Positions 8,393 to 17,986 of a DNA stretch of 64,000 bases are shown one piece after another. The DNA is from Methylomarinum sp. Ch1-1. Lineage in GTDB: Bacteria > Pseudomonadota > Gammaproteobacteria > Methylococcales > Methylomonadaceae. Positions within the stretch are counted from its first letter, which is position 1. Each line of letters starts with the position of its first letter. Where the stretch lies: assembly GCF_030717995.2 (NCBI RefSeq), contig NZ_CP157743.1, forward strand, positions 3,994,501 through 4,058,500, read 5' to 3'. The notes beneath the pieces were generated by a model. That model made no database searches, had not been told where the DNA came from, and was given only the letters and a program-made list of their open reading frames with translations. The position numbers were made by a program, and so were the translations under genes.

Positions 8393-9631
8393 ATGAAAAA
8401 CCACCCCCCTACCCCAATGACCGTTCAATACATCCCGAACGCGAAGCCACTGAGCCTCGGCCGTTCCGACGACAACGGAATTTTCATCTCTTTCTTACCG
8501 ACGATGCCGATCCATCTGCTGCCCATACTTGCTTTATCATTGTTATTGACCGGCTGCGATAACGGAGACGACTCGGGGGCTCAGACTCAGCAAGGTCCGC
8601 CGCCACAGGTGAAAGTGGCCTATCCGTTGACTCAGGAAGTCAATGAATGGGACGAATTCACCGGCCATATCGATGCGATCGACTCGGTTGAAGTCAGGGC
8701 GCGGGTCACCGGTTATCTGGAGAAAATCAATTTCGTCGCCGGTCAAAAGGTGAAAAAAGGCGAGCTACTATTCGTGATCGACCCGAAACCGTTCCAGGCG
8801 CAATTAAACCTGGCCCGGGCCGAATTGGAGCGCGCCAAATCCAAACGGGAATTGGCGAAAAACGACCTGGACCGAGCCAGAAACCTGCTGAAGGCGAAGG
8901 CGATTTCCGGCGAAGAATACGACACCCGTAACAAAGGCTATCGCGAAGCTGTGGCGGCCGTGCGATCGGCCGAAGCCAGCGTCTATGCGGCCAGGCTGAA
9001 TCTGCAATACAGTGAGATTCATGCGCCGATAGATGGCCGCGTCGGTCATGAGCTGATCACCGAAGGCAACCTAGTCAATGGCGGCAGCGAGGCGAGCTTG
9101 TTGACAACGATCGTATCGACCGATCCGGTCTATGTTTATGTCGATGCCGACGAACGCTCGATTCTGAAATACAAACGCCAGCAAGGGATCTCCGTCAATG
9201 GCCTGGAGGCGCAGTTAGGCGTCGCCGACGAGGATCATTTTCCGCATCATGGCCAACTCGATTATATCTCCCCCAGCGCCGATCCCGAGACCGGCACGGT
9301 CAAGCTGCGCGGCGTCTTCGCCAACCCGGACGAATTGCTGAGTCCCGGATTTTTCGCCCGCATGCGCATCCGCGCCTCCGCACCTTATACCGCTCTGCTG
9401 GTGCCCGACCGGGCGTTGGGCACCGATCAGGCGGAACGTTTCGTCTGGGTGTTGAATCAGGATAATCAAGCGGAGTACCGAAGGGTCGTTCCGGGCGCGC
9501 ATGTAGGCAGCTTGCGCGTGATCAAGAAAGGTCTGACCGAACAAGACCGGGTCCTGGTCGAAGGTCTGCAAAAAGTCAGACCTGGCGCCAAGGTTGCTCC
9601 CGAGCAAATCAGCTTAATCGGAGAACAATAA
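8393..9631 (+). CDS. RND efflux periplasmic adaptor (membrane fusion protein)
   Basis: Adaptor linking the inner-membrane RND pump to the outer-membrane channel. It has biotinyl-lipoyl halves (VRARVTGYLEKINFVAGQKV and IHAPIDGRVG), an intervening helical hairpin (about residues 135-195) and beta-barrel/membrane-proximal domains to the C-terminus. Start choice is uncertain: ATG 8393 has GAGG at 8379-8382, but an internal ATG at 8504 begins a classic lipoprotein signal (MPIHLLPILALSLLLTGC), which would give 375 aa and is biologically attractive. It is the first gene of a three-gene pump operon; the next ATG follows the stop by three bases. Confidence 0.92.
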   Translation: MKNHPPTPMTVQYIPNAKPLSLGRSDDNGIFISFLPTMPIHLLPILALSLLLTGCDNGDDSGAQTQQGPPPQVKVAYPLTQEVNEWDEFTGHIDAIDSVEVRARVTGYLEKINFVAGQKVKKGELLFVIDPKPFQAQLNLARAELERAKSKRELAKNDLDRARNLLKAKAISGEEYDTRNKGYREAVAAVRSAEASVYAARLNLQYSEIHAPIDGRVGHELITEGNLVNGGSEASLLTTIVSTDPVYVYVDADERSILKYKRQQGISVNGLEAQLGVADEDHFPHHGQLDYISPSADPETGTVKLRGVFANPDELLSPGFFARMRIRASAPYTALLVPDRALGTDQAERFVWVLNQDNQAEYRRVVPGAHVGSLRVIKKGLTEQDRVLVEGLQKVRPGAKVAPEQISLIGEQ

Positions 9632-9634
9632 GCC

Positions 9635-12600
9635 ATGGGCCGATTCACACATTTTTTCATCGACCGGCCGATCTTCGCCACGGTCCTGTCCATATTGATC
9701 GTGCTGGTCGGCAGCCTGGCGCTGTTCGCGCTGCCGATCACCCAATACCCTGAAATCGCGCCGCCGACCGTCGTCGTCAGCACCTCCTACCCCGGCGCCA
9801 ACGCTCAGGTCGTCGCCGAAACGGTGGCGACGCCGATCGAGCAGGAGGTCAACGGCGTCGAGGACATGCTGTATATGTCGTCGCAATCGACCAACAGCGG
9901 CAACATGGCCCTGACCATCACCTTCAAACCCGGCACCGATTTGGATAAGGCTCAGGTGTTGGTGCAAAACCGCGTCGCCCTGGCCGAGCCAAAACTGCCC
10001 GAGGAAGTCAGCCGACAAGGCATCAGCGTCAAGAAACGCAGCCCCGATTTGAGCCTCGTCGTCGGCCTGGTGTCTCCGGATAAACGTTACGACAGCCTCT
10101 ATTTAAGCAATTACGCGCTGTTGCAGATCAAGGATACGCTGGCGCGCCTGCCCGGCGTCGGCGAAATCGTCGTATTCGGTGCGCGCGATTACAGCATGCG
10201 CCTGTGGCTGAATCCGGACAAACTGGCGGCGCGAAACATGACCGCAACCGATGTCGTCGAGGCGATCCGCGAGCAAAACATTCAGGTCGCAGCCGGCGTG
10301 ATCGGCCAGGAACCGGCGCCGCAACCGGCCGATTTTCAATATACGGTCAGTACGCTGGGCCGGTTGATGAGCGCCGACCAATTCGCCGACATCGTCATCA
10401 AACAAGGCGTAGACGGTCAGATCACGCGGCTGAAGGACGTCGCCCGCATCGAACTGGGCGCCAAGGATTACAATTCCGAATTGTTCCTGAACGGCGAGTC
10501 GATGATCGGCCTGGCCATCTTCCAACTGCCCGGCTCCAATGCGCTGGAAACCAAGGAGGCGGTGATGGCTGCAATGGACAAGCTGAAAACCCATTTTCCC
10601 GAAGGCTTGGACTATCTGCTGGTCTATGACACCGTCGTGTTCGTCGAACAATCCATCGAAGCTGTCGTCAAGACACTGTTCGAAGCCTTGTTGCTGGTCG
10701 TGCTGGTCGTCGTGATCTTCCTGCAGAACTGGCGTGCGGCGATCATCCCGCTGCTGGCGGTGCCGGTGTCGCTGATCGGCACCTTTGCGGTGATGCAAGG
10801 CTTGGGCGTGTCGTTGAACACCTTATCGCTGTTCGGTTTGGTGCTGGCGATCGGCATCGTCGTCGATGACGCCATCGTCGTCGTCGAAAACGTCGAGCGC
10901 CACATAGCCGAAGGCATGAAGGCGCGCGAGGCCACCCGCCAAGCGATGACCGAGGTCATCGGCCCGATCATCGCCTCGACCCTGGTGTTGATCGCGGTGT
11001 TCATCCCGACGGCCTTCATCACCGGCGTTTCCGGCGCCTTCTACAAACAGTTCGCATTGACCATCGCCGTTTCGACGTTGATCTCGATGCTCAACTCGTT
11101 GACTCTGAGTCCGGCCTTGTGCGCATTATTGCTGGACCGAGCGCATGGCGACAAGGACCTCTTCTCGCGTTTTCTTGATGGTGCGTTCGGCTGGTTCTTC
11201 AACATTTTCAATCGCTTCTTCGATCGTTTCAGCAGTGGTTACGGCAAACTGGTCGGTCGTCTGACCCGCATGACGGCCATTGTGCTGATATTGTATGTCG
11301 CCTTGAACGGCTTTAATTGGTTAGTCTTCAACAAGGTGCCGACCGGATTCATTCCGCAACAGGACCAGGGCTATCTGATCCTCTACGCGCAACTGCCCGA
11401 TGCCGCGTCGTTGAGCCGCAGCAAGGAAGTGGTGCAGCAAGCCACGGACATCATCACCGACACACCGGGCGTCGCCAATGTCGTCGCCTACGCCGGTTGG
11501 TCGCTGTTGAGCGGTTCCAATCAATCCAATGTCGCGACGATGTTCGCCCGTCTGGACAGCTTCGACAATCGCGCCGGTCATCCCGAAATGCAGGCCGATG
11601 CAGTAATCAAACAGCTGCAGCAGCGCCTGGCGCAGATCCCCCAAGCTCATATCGCCGTGTTCGCCCCGCCGCCGGTGCGCGGCATGAGTTCGGTCGGCGG
11701 TTTCAAGGTACAAATCCAGGACCGCGCCAACGCCGGCCTCAAGCAATTACAACAAGTCAACGCCGAGCTGATCGCCAAAGGCAACCAGCAACCGGGACTG
11801 ACCCATTTGTTCACGACCTTCCGCGCCGATGTGCCCCAGCTTTATCTCGATGTCGACCGGGAAAAAGCCAAATCGATGCATGTGCCGCTAACCGATATAT
11901 TCGATACGCTGCAGATTTATCTGGGCTCGCTGTACGTCAATGACTTCAATAACTTCGGCCGCACCTATCAGGTCATCGCTCAGGCCGATGCCGAGTTTCG
12001 CATGTATCCAAACGACATCGCCGAATTGAAGACCCGCAACAAAGCCGGTGATATGGTGCCGCTAGGTTCATTGCTCGAGGCCAAGGAGATCGACGGACCG
12101 GACAAGATAACCCGCTATAACATGTATCCGGCCGCGGAAATCAACGGCGCCACATTGCCCGGCGCCAGCTCCGGCGACGCCATCAATATCATGGGCCGAC
12201 TATTGGACAGGGAACTGCCGCCCGGTTTCGGTTACGAATGGACCGAACTGAGCCTGCAGCAGGTGTTGGCCGGCAACGTCGCGATGCTGGTGTTTCCGTT
12301 GAGCGTGCTGTTCGTGTTTTTGGTGCTCGCGGCCCAATATGAAAGCTGGTCGCTGCCGCTGGCGGTGATCCTGATTGTGCCGATGTGCATCCTGTCGTCG
12401 ATGACCGGCATTTGGTTCAGCGGGTTAGACAACGACATCTTCACCCAGATCGGTTTCATCGTCCTGGTGGCGCTGGCCAGCAAGAACGCGATCCTAATCG
12501 TCGAATTCGCCAAGCGGCGTCAGGAAAGCGGCCTCGACCGTTTCTCTGCTGCGCGGGAAGCTTCGCGCATCCGCCTGCGTCCGATCCTGATGACCTCGTT

Positions 12601-12835
12601 TGCGTTCATCATGGGCGTGCTGCCGCTGGTGTTGGCCCAGGGCGCCGGCGCCGAGGCGCGCAGGGTATTGGGCACCGCGGTATTCAGCGGCATGCTGGGT
12701 GTGACGCTGTTCGGGCTGTTACTGACGCCGGTGTTCTATGTCACCGTGCAAGGTCTGGCCCAGCGTTGGCTCCCCTCGAAACGCAAAAACGACGAGCAGC
12801 CTTCGACTCTTCCTTCTTCCGGTGCCGATTCATGA
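9635..12835 (+). CDS. RND efflux pump, inner-membrane permease (HAE1 family)
   Basis: 1066 aa, the usual size of AcrB/MexB-type pumps. Twelve transmembrane segments and two large periplasmic loops are expected from the family. The N-terminus FFIDRPIFATVLSILIVLVG and the repeat PITQYPEIAPPTV are diagnostic. The proton-relay residues are present: the Asp pair in TM4 (GIVVDDAIVVVENV, near residue 410) and the Lys in TM10 (ALASKNAILIVEF, near 948). It exports hydrophobic compounds using the proton motive force with the adaptor and outer-membrane lipoprotein genes on either side. It overlaps the downstream channel gene by 4 nt (ATGA). Confidence 0.96.
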   Translation: MGRFTHFFIDRPIFATVLSILIVLVGSLALFALPITQYPEIAPPTVVVSTSYPGANAQVVAETVATPIEQEVNGVEDMLYMSSQSTNSGNMALTITFKPGTDLDKAQVLVQNRVALAEPKLPEEVSRQGISVKKRSPDLSLVVGLVSPDKRYDSLYLSNYALLQIKDTLARLPGVGEIVVFGARDYSMRLWLNPDKLAARNMTATDVVEAIREQNIQVAAGVIGQEPAPQPADFQYTVSTLGRLMSADQFADIVIKQGVDGQITRLKDVARIELGAKDYNSELFLNGESMIGLAIFQLPGSNALETKEAVMAAMDKLKTHFPEGLDYLLVYDTVVFVEQSIEAVVKTLFEALLLVVLVVVIFLQNWRAAIIPLLAVPVSLIGTFAVMQGLGVSLNTLSLFGLVLAIGIVVDDAIVVVENVERHIAEGMKAREATRQAMTEVIGPIIASTLVLIAVFIPTAFITGVSGAFYKQFALTIAVSTLISMLNSLTLSPALCALLLDRAHGDKDLFSRFLDGAFGWFFNIFNRFFDRFSSGYGKLVGRLTRMTAIVLILYVALNGFNWLVFNKVPTGFIPQQDQGYLILYAQLPDAASLSRSKEVVQQATDIITDTPGVANVVAYAGWSLLSGSNQSNVATMFARLDSFDNRAGHPEMQADAVIKQLQQRLAQIPQAHIAVFAPPPVRGMSSVGGFKVQIQDRANAGLKQLQQVNAELIAKGNQQPGLTHLFTTFRADVPQLYLDVDREKAKSMHVPLTDIFDTLQIYLGSLYVNDFNNFGRTYQVIAQADAEFRMYPNDIAELKTRNKAGDMVPLGSLLEAKEIDGPDKITRYNMYPAAEINGATLPGASSGDAINIMGRLLDRELPPGFGYEWTELSLQQVLAGNVAMLVFPLSVLFVFLVLAAQYESWSLPLAVILIVPMCILSSMTGIWFSGLDNDIFTQIGFIVLVALASKNAILIVEFAKRRQESGLDRFSAAREASRIRLRPILMTSFAFIMGVLPLVLAQGAGAEARRVLGTAVFSGMLGVTLFGLLLTPVFYVTVQGLAQRWLPSKRKNDEQPSTLPSSGADS

Positions 12836-14304
12836 ACCAAACGATGACAAAACCTAAGCCTACTATCGCGCTTTCACGCAAAGCTGGCATGACGTTCTCA
12901 ACCCTGCTGGCACTGGTCGGTTGCGCCGTCGGCCCCGATTACCAGAAGCCAAAAAGCGCACTGCCGGCCAGCTTCGCTCAGGCACCCCATAGCGAATTTT
13001 CCGAGCAAAGCATAGCGCGCAAGTGGTGGACCTTATTCGATGATAGCGAATTGATTTCCCTGGTCGACCGCGCCGTGCGCCATAATTACGATCTGCAACG
13101 GGGCCGCGCCAATCTCAAGGAAGCCCGCGCACTTTATCTGGAAGCCGGCTTGAATCTGGCGCCGATCATCACCGCAACAGGCAGTTACAACGAGCAGAAG
13201 CGCAGTCGAGGATCCTTGAACAACCTCTCCTACGCGCCGCGTGAGCTGAAACTCTATAATGTCGGATTCGACGCGTTCTGGGAACTCGACCTGTTCGGCC
13301 GGGTGCGCCGCAATGTCGAAGCCAGCAACGACGGGGTCGAAGCGCAGGAAGCCTCGCTGCGCGACCTGGGCGTCAGCCTGGTCGCCGAGGTGGCGCGCAA
13401 CTATTTCGAATTGCGTGGATTACAGGAACAGCTGGCCGTCGCCGAAAACAATGTCGCTAATCAGAGCGAAACGCTGACGATCACCCGCGCGCGAGTCGCC
13501 AACGGTCGCGGCACCGAACTCGACACGTCCAGGGCCTTAGCCCAGCTCGAATCGACCAAAGCCGGCATTCCGCCGCTACAAAGCTCGATACAGCGTTCGA
13601 TCCATCGATTGAGCGTGCTGACCGGGCAAGTGCCTGATGCCCTCAGCGAGGAATTGTCGCCCCCCGCACCGCTTCCCAAACTGCCCGAGACGATACAGAT
13701 CGGCAACCCCGCCGAACTGCTGCGCCGACGGCCCGATATCCGCATTGCCGAGCGCAGCCTGGCGGCATCGACGGCGCAAATCGGCGTCGCAACGGCCGAC
13801 TTATTTCCCCGCGTCACCTTCGTCGGCACCATCGCGCTGGAGGCCAGCACCTTTTCCGGCTTGGGCGCGGCCGGCTCCGACACCTATTCGGCGGGGCCTA
13901 GAATCAGTTGGGCGGCATTGGACCTGGGGCGCGTCTATGCCCGCATCAAGGCCGCCGACGCCCATGCCGAAGCCGAGCTGGCCAACTACCAGCAAACGGT
14001 ATTGAATGCACTGGAAGAAACCGAAAATGCGTTGATTAACTACAGCCAAGAACGAATCCGACAAAATTCATTGGCCGCGGCCGCAGCCGCCAGTCAAAAG
14101 GCCCATGAACTGGCCCATATACGCTTCGATGAAGGCATCGCAGATTTCCTGACGGTATTGGATACAGAGGCTCGTCTGCTCGAGGATCAGGATCGTTTAG
14201 CGCAAAGCAACACCCAAATAGCGACGGCATTGATAGCCCTATACAAGTCATTGGGCGGCGGCTGGGAGACGGCAGACGCTTTGATACCGCACGAAGATCA
14301 ATAA
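12832..14304 (+). CDS. outer-membrane efflux lipoprotein (NodT/OprM family)
   Basis: 490 aa, TolC-like outer-membrane channel completing the tripartite RND pump. The signal peptide ends in a lipobox (LVGC, Cys near residue 28), followed by the typical AVGPDYQKP start of mature OprM-type proteins. The two OEP repeats are visible, for example ARKWWTLFDDSELISLVDRA and RRPDIRIAERSLAASTAQIG. I set the start at ATG 12832 because it overlaps the permease stop in ATGA and begins the lipoprotein signal; the frame is open far upstream but that part overlaps the permease. Confidence 0.94.
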   Translation: MNQTMTKPKPTIALSRKAGMTFSTLLALVGCAVGPDYQKPKSALPASFAQAPHSEFSEQSIARKWWTLFDDSELISLVDRAVRHNYDLQRGRANLKEARALYLEAGLNLAPIITATGSYNEQKRSRGSLNNLSYAPRELKLYNVGFDAFWELDLFGRVRRNVEASNDGVEAQEASLRDLGVSLVAEVARNYFELRGLQEQLAVAENNVANQSETLTITRARVANGRGTELDTSRALAQLESTKAGIPPLQSSIQRSIHRLSVLTGQVPDALSEELSPPAPLPKLPETIQIGNPAELLRRRPDIRIAERSLAASTAQIGVATADLFPRVTFVGTIALEASTFSGLGAAGSDTYSAGPRISWAALDLGRVYARIKAADAHAEAELANYQQTVLNALEETENALINYSQERIRQNSLAAAAAASQKAHELAHIRFDEGIADFLTVLDTEARLLEDQDRLAQSNTQIATALIALYKSLGGGWETADALIPHEDQ

Positions 14305-14329
14305 CGGTTTCGATATCGCCTGATCGATT

Positions 14330-14848
14330 TCACCTATAAGGCGGCGGAGGTGGCGACCCGGGCGGAGGCGGAGGAATCTGTCTCGATGACTCCTCAGGGA
14401 TCTGGTTTTCATAATAGAAATGCCCCGATACCGGAACCCGATGCCCCTGGGCGTACATGCATTGGATATAGGCGTTATCGTAATCCCGTTGCGTGGCATA
14501 AGCCGCTCTCCTGCCCTCTCCGCTCCCCACCATGCTGCCGGCGACCAAACCGCTGCCGGCCCCTATCGCCGCACCTCTGCCGCCGCCCAGCGCAGCCCCG
14601 GCGGCCGCGCCGAGTGCTGTGCCGGCAATGGCGCTGCCGACTTGACTATCCACGGCAGCCTGGTTGGCGCTGACGCCGCCGACCTGGGCATAAGCATATT
14701 GCCGGCAAAAATAATCATCCTGACGAAATTGCTCGAACGACATCGCCGTGCCAGGCAACACCATGACACTCGGTGCGGTCGGCATATAGGCGCAGCCGCT
14801 TAGCGATATCAGCACGCTGCTCGCTAACACTGTCTTGACATTGATCAT
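14330..14848 (-). CDS. glycine-zipper outer-membrane lipoprotein
   Basis: 172 aa. The signal peptide ends in LSGC (Cys near residue 19). Residues about 70-110 are a glycine-zipper segment (AGTALGAAAGAALGGG, then AIGAGSGLVAGSMVG), as in envelope proteins that insert into or stabilise membranes. A Pro-rich tail (PPPPPGSPPPPP) closes the protein. The neighbouring Tyr/Pro-rich secreted protein lies 12 bp upstream on the same strand, so they probably share a transcript. Precise function unknown. Confidence 0.75.
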   Translation of the reverse strand: MINVKTVLASSVLISLSGCAYMPTAPSVMVLPGTAMSFEQFRQDDYFCRQYAYAQVGGVSANQAAVDSQVGSAIAGTALGAAAGAALGGGRGAAIGAGSGLVAGSMVGSGEGRRAAYATQRDYDNAYIQCMYAQGHRVPVSGHFYYENQIPEESSRQIPPPPPGSPPPPPYR

Positions 14849-14860
14849 AGACCCCTCCCG

Positions 14861-15247
14861 TTATTTGGACGATGGCGGCGCAGGGTCGACCTGCCGCCAA
14901 CCGGAAGAACATTCTTTGACATAGGGATAATAGCCTTCCGGGTCGGTGCAGTAATACCAGTATCCGGCCGGAAGCTGCTGGGACGATTGCGGCGTTTGCC
15001 GTTCGATGTAGACCGGCGGCTCGCTCGGTACCGTGACTATGGCCGGCGGATAATAGGGATAATAGTAAGGATAATAAGGATAGTAAGGTCTCGGATAAGG
15101 CGTCCCCAGATAAAAACTGAAGCGGGGATGACTATGACGATGACCAAGATAGCGGCCTCCCCTATAGTGAGGGTCTGCCTCAGCCACACGACTGCATGAT
15201 AAAGCCGTAACCATCAGCAACATTAAAAAACCATTGATTTTTAACAT
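14861..15247 (-). CDS. secreted Tyr/Pro-rich protein
   Basis: 128 aa with a signal peptide (cleavage likely after AEA near residue 24). The mature protein has a His/Arg-rich start, a low-complexity YPYYPYYYPYYPP block (residues about 52-68) and a conserved-looking end, GYWYYCTDPEGYYPYVKECS, with two cysteines and GWRQV. Such proteins are often annotated as hypothetical and occur next to glycine-zipper lipoproteins, as here. Role unknown; probably envelope-associated. Confidence 0.65.
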   Translation of the reverse strand: MLKINGFLMLLMVTALSCSRVAEADPHYRGGRYLGHRHSHPRFSFYLGTPYPRPYYPYYPYYYPYYPPAIVTVPSEPPVYIERQTPQSSQQLPAGYWYYCTDPEGYYPYVKECSSGWRQVDPAPPSSK

Positions 15248-15374
15248 CTTCGCTACCTCAATGCTTGTGCATCATTGTCGGTCAATATTGACCGATAACG
15301 GTTGCCTTGTCTATTTTTTCAACCGTTTCCTCCTCATTTAAAACTTAACGCTATACTGACAGCTCAAGTCGTAT

Positions 15375-15389
15375 TGCGTTAGAATCATT
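15375..15389 (+). promoter_or_regulatory. shared upstream motif TGCGTTAGAATCATT (copy 1)
   Basis: A 15-bp motif 32 bp before the TPR/oxygenase start. It recurs exactly at 56521-56535, upstream of the OmpA/VWA lipoprotein. In both places a looser match follows (TCG..TA..CAA, then GACCGG and an AT-rich stretch). It may be part of a common promoter or leader; chance is possible. Confidence 0.3.
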
Positions 15390-15420
15390 TTGTCGTTACA
15401 ACGACCGGTTTATTAGATTG

Positions 15421-17025
15421 ATGAAAACGAAAACAAAACGAATACGGCAGCCGTCCGACGCCGAATTACAGACCTTGCATCAACTCTTCCAGGGTGGGCG
15501 ATTACAACAGGCCGAAGAGATGGCGCGATCTCTGCTCGCGAAATATCGAAAGGCGCCCATCCTCTACAACATACTCGGACTCTGCCAGCAACGCCAGGGT
15601 AAAGGCAAGGAAGCGGCCTCCAGCTTCCGAAAATTACTGGCGATAGATCCAGGCATCGCCGAAGCGCATTTTAATCTGGCATTGCTGCTGAGCGAACTCG
15701 GTAAAATCAAAGAAGCCAGCATCAGTTACCGCAAGGCGCTGCGACTGAAGCCGGACCTGACCGCGGCGCATTTCAACCTCGGCGCCTTGTTGCAGGGACA
15801 AGGGCTATTCAAAGAAGCCGCGCAGCATTATCAAAAAGCGGTCGCGCTTGAACCCGGCTTTTTTGAAGCACAAGGCAACCTCGGCACAGTGCTGCAACAA
15901 CAAGGTCGACTCGAGGAGGCCGAGCAATGTTATCGCACGGCATTGGCGATCAAGGCCGATGCGCGCGGACACTTTAACCTGGGAACGGTGTTATATGGGC
16001 TGGGTCAGCATGATCAGGCCGTTCAGCAATTTCGGCAAGCCATCGATCATGATCCGCGCTTTGCCGATGCCTGGAATTCGCTAGGCGAGACCTTGCGCGA
16101 CCGCGGCGAAATGGATGAAGCCATCCGCTGCTATGAACAAACGCTGACGATTCAACCCGACCATGGCCGCGCCCAATACAATTTGGGGGAATACCTTTGC
16201 CTGAGCGACCGTCTCAAAGACGCCCTCCCTTATTTCGAGGCCTCCGACTTCGCCGACAGCAAGGAACGAGCCTTGCAATGCCTCTACAAAACCGGGCAAT
16301 TCGAACTGTTCAAGCGACGCTTCGACTCCCTGACCGCCAATCAGCGCCATACCTCCGTCTTACTGGGAACCCTATCGACCCATTACGCCAACAATTTCCA
16401 TCAGCCCAACAGCTACCGATTCTGCTCGACGCCGATGGACTATGTGCGCCATACCCGCATCGAGGAATTGACGACTTCGGAAAGCCCGCTGCTGCAAAAA
16501 CTGCTGCACGACATTCAGCACGTCGCCATGGCCGAAAGAAAACAGGGGCGTTTATATTACGGCATGCAATCCGCCGGCAACCTGCTGCTGCGCCCCGAGC
16601 GTTCTTTTCAGCAGCTTGCCGAACTGATTCGTAGCCAAGTTCTCGACTATCGAAAATATTACGCCGGCAGCCGAGAACGACTAATCGTCGATTTCCCGCG
16701 CGACATCGAATTCAATAGCTCTTGGTATTTGCGCATGAAGCAAGGAGGATATCTGACTTCGCACATCCATGAAGAAGGCTGGATCAGCGGCTGCGTTTAT
16801 CTCAAACTGCCGGAACCTAACAACGATCACGAAGGCTGTTTCGCCTATAGCACCGATGGCGACGATTATCCCAGACTGCATGACGACTTTCCCAGCGAAA
16901 TCGTCGACATACGGGTAGGCGACCTGGTGCTGTTTCCTTCTTCGCTGTTTCATCGCACCCTGCCCTTCCATTCCGATCATGAACGAGTCTGCGTGGCTTT
17001 TGACATCAAACCCGCGTTTGGCTAA
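15421..17025 (+). CDS. TPR protein with 2-oxoglutarate/Fe(II) oxygenase domain
   Basis: 534 aa. Residues about 10-280 are seven or more TPR units (for example AEAHFNLALLLSELGKIKEA and AAHFNLGALLQGQGLFKEAA). Residues about 425-530 form a putative 2OG-Fe(II) oxygenase domain: HIHEEGWISGCVYLKLP near 447 supplies a metal histidine, FPSSLFHRTLPF near 508 the distal histidine, and the Arg of HERVCVAFDI would bind 2-oxoglutarate. No signal peptide is present, so it is probably cytoplasmic, hydroxylating a protein or metabolite recruited by the TPRs. The start is ATG 15421 rather than the adjacent TTG. It stands alone. Confidence 0.85.
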   Translation: MKTKTKRIRQPSDAELQTLHQLFQGGRLQQAEEMARSLLAKYRKAPILYNILGLCQQRQGKGKEAASSFRKLLAIDPGIAEAHFNLALLLSELGKIKEASISYRKALRLKPDLTAAHFNLGALLQGQGLFKEAAQHYQKAVALEPGFFEAQGNLGTVLQQQGRLEEAEQCYRTALAIKADARGHFNLGTVLYGLGQHDQAVQQFRQAIDHDPRFADAWNSLGETLRDRGEMDEAIRCYEQTLTIQPDHGRAQYNLGEYLCLSDRLKDALPYFEASDFADSKERALQCLYKTGQFELFKRRFDSLTANQRHTSVLLGTLSTHYANNFHQPNSYRFCSTPMDYVRHTRIEELTTSESPLLQKLLHDIQHVAMAERKQGRLYYGMQSAGNLLLRPERSFQQLAELIRSQVLDYRKYYAGSRERLIVDFPRDIEFNSSWYLRMKQGGYLTSHIHEEGWISGCVYLKLPEPNNDHEGCFAYSTDGDDYPRLHDDFPSEIVDIRVGDLVLFPSSLFHRTLPFHSDHERVCVAFDIKPAFG

Positions 17026-17053
17026 CCTGGAAGAAGTTTGCGCAACATAGCAT

Positions 17054-17129
17054 GTAGGGTGGATAAGCCCGAAGGGCGCATCCACCAAAGATGCCGACCC
17101 GGTGGATGCGCTCCGCTTATCCACCCTAC
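17054..17129. repeat. GTAGGGTGGATAAGC long hairpin, copy 1
   Basis: A 76-bp inverted repeat beginning GTAGGGTGGATAAGC and ending with its inverse GCTTATCCACCCTAC. Shorter relatives lie at 20407-20439 and 28865-28937. Such hairpins are dispersed REP-like sequences. Confidence 0.7.
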
Positions 17130-17204
17130 GAATGGGGTGAGTAGTTTCGTTATTTTTTAACATTTGCCGCCAGCGGCTTGCGATGGGCGACGGGAGCAGT
17201 GACG

Positions 17205-17948
17205 ATGAAACAGTATGCAAAACAGGCGTTTTTCGGCTGTCTGCTGATAAGCCTAGGATTTAATCTCGCCGGTTGCGCCACCTACGATGACAAAGTCGCG
17301 CCCGTGCCTTTGCCCACCGCATTTTCCGATCATATCGATGTGCAAGGCGCCCTGCTGGCAGCCACCCCTTATGTCGATAAAGACAAGGCGGAGGCCGTGT
17401 TCGGCTTCGACATTCGCTCGGCCGGCTTGTTGCCTGTGCGCCTGGTCATCGACAATCAAAGCGGCATGGGGTTGCGCATAGAGCCCCGGCAAACTTTTTT
17501 GATCGACCGGGAGCAACAAGCCTGGCCCTTGCTGACCCAGCAACAAGCCTATAGCCGGGTCGAAGACGAGGTGGAAATCGGTGAAACGCTGATGGGAGCG
17601 GCGAGACCCTCGCTAATGCTGGGCGCTGCGGGCGCCGTCGTCGGTTTTGCGATCGGCGTATTGAGCGGTGAAAGTCTCGGCGAAACAATCGCTAAAGGCG
17701 CCGCTGTCGGCGCCAGCGTCGGGGCGTTATACGGCGGCGCGGCAAGACATCGGGAATATGACGATGAAATCCGCCAAGACCTGATGCGCAATTCTCTGCG
17801 CAACGAGCGGGTCAAACCCGGCGAACTGGCCTATGGCTATCTGTTCTTTCCCGGTCGGGACGAAGCGGAATCGGTAAGTGTTTTACGCCTCGGCGTCACG
17901 GTCGGAAAGCAACAGCATATCGTGACCATTCCGCTATTCGAACATTAG
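17205..17948 (+). CDS. lipoprotein with glycine-zipper segment
   Basis: 247 aa. The signal peptide ends in NLAGC, so it is a lipoprotein. Residues about 120-185 are Gly/Ala-rich with alternating GAAGAVVGFAIGVLSG and GAAVGASVGALYGG, a glycine-zipper hairpin that could insert in a membrane. The flanking parts look beta-rich (VRLVIDNQSGMGLRIEP, then YGYLFFPGRDEAESVSVLRL). ATG 17205 has GGAG upstream and starts the lipoprotein signal; a TTG at 17178 is less likely. Function not recognised; it is a single gene between repeats. Confidence 0.7.
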   Translation: MKQYAKQAFFGCLLISLGFNLAGCATYDDKVAPVPLPTAFSDHIDVQGALLAATPYVDKDKAEAVFGFDIRSAGLLPVRLVIDNQSGMGLRIEPRQTFLIDREQQAWPLLTQQQAYSRVEDEVEIGETLMGAARPSLMLGAAGAVVGFAIGVLSGESLGETIAKGAAVGASVGALYGGAARHREYDDEIRQDLMRNSLRNERVKPGELAYGYLFFPGRDEAESVSVLRLGVTVGKQQHIVTIPLFEH

Positions 17949-17986
17949 CGCAGCAATTCCCAGTTTGAGCATTTTTGCTGTGTTTA

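Noticed and set aside
12385-12831. N-terminal extension of the outer-membrane lipoprotein frame
   Set aside because: It overlaps the RND permease in another frame; the lipoprotein signal starts at 12832 with a 4-nt ATGA overlap.
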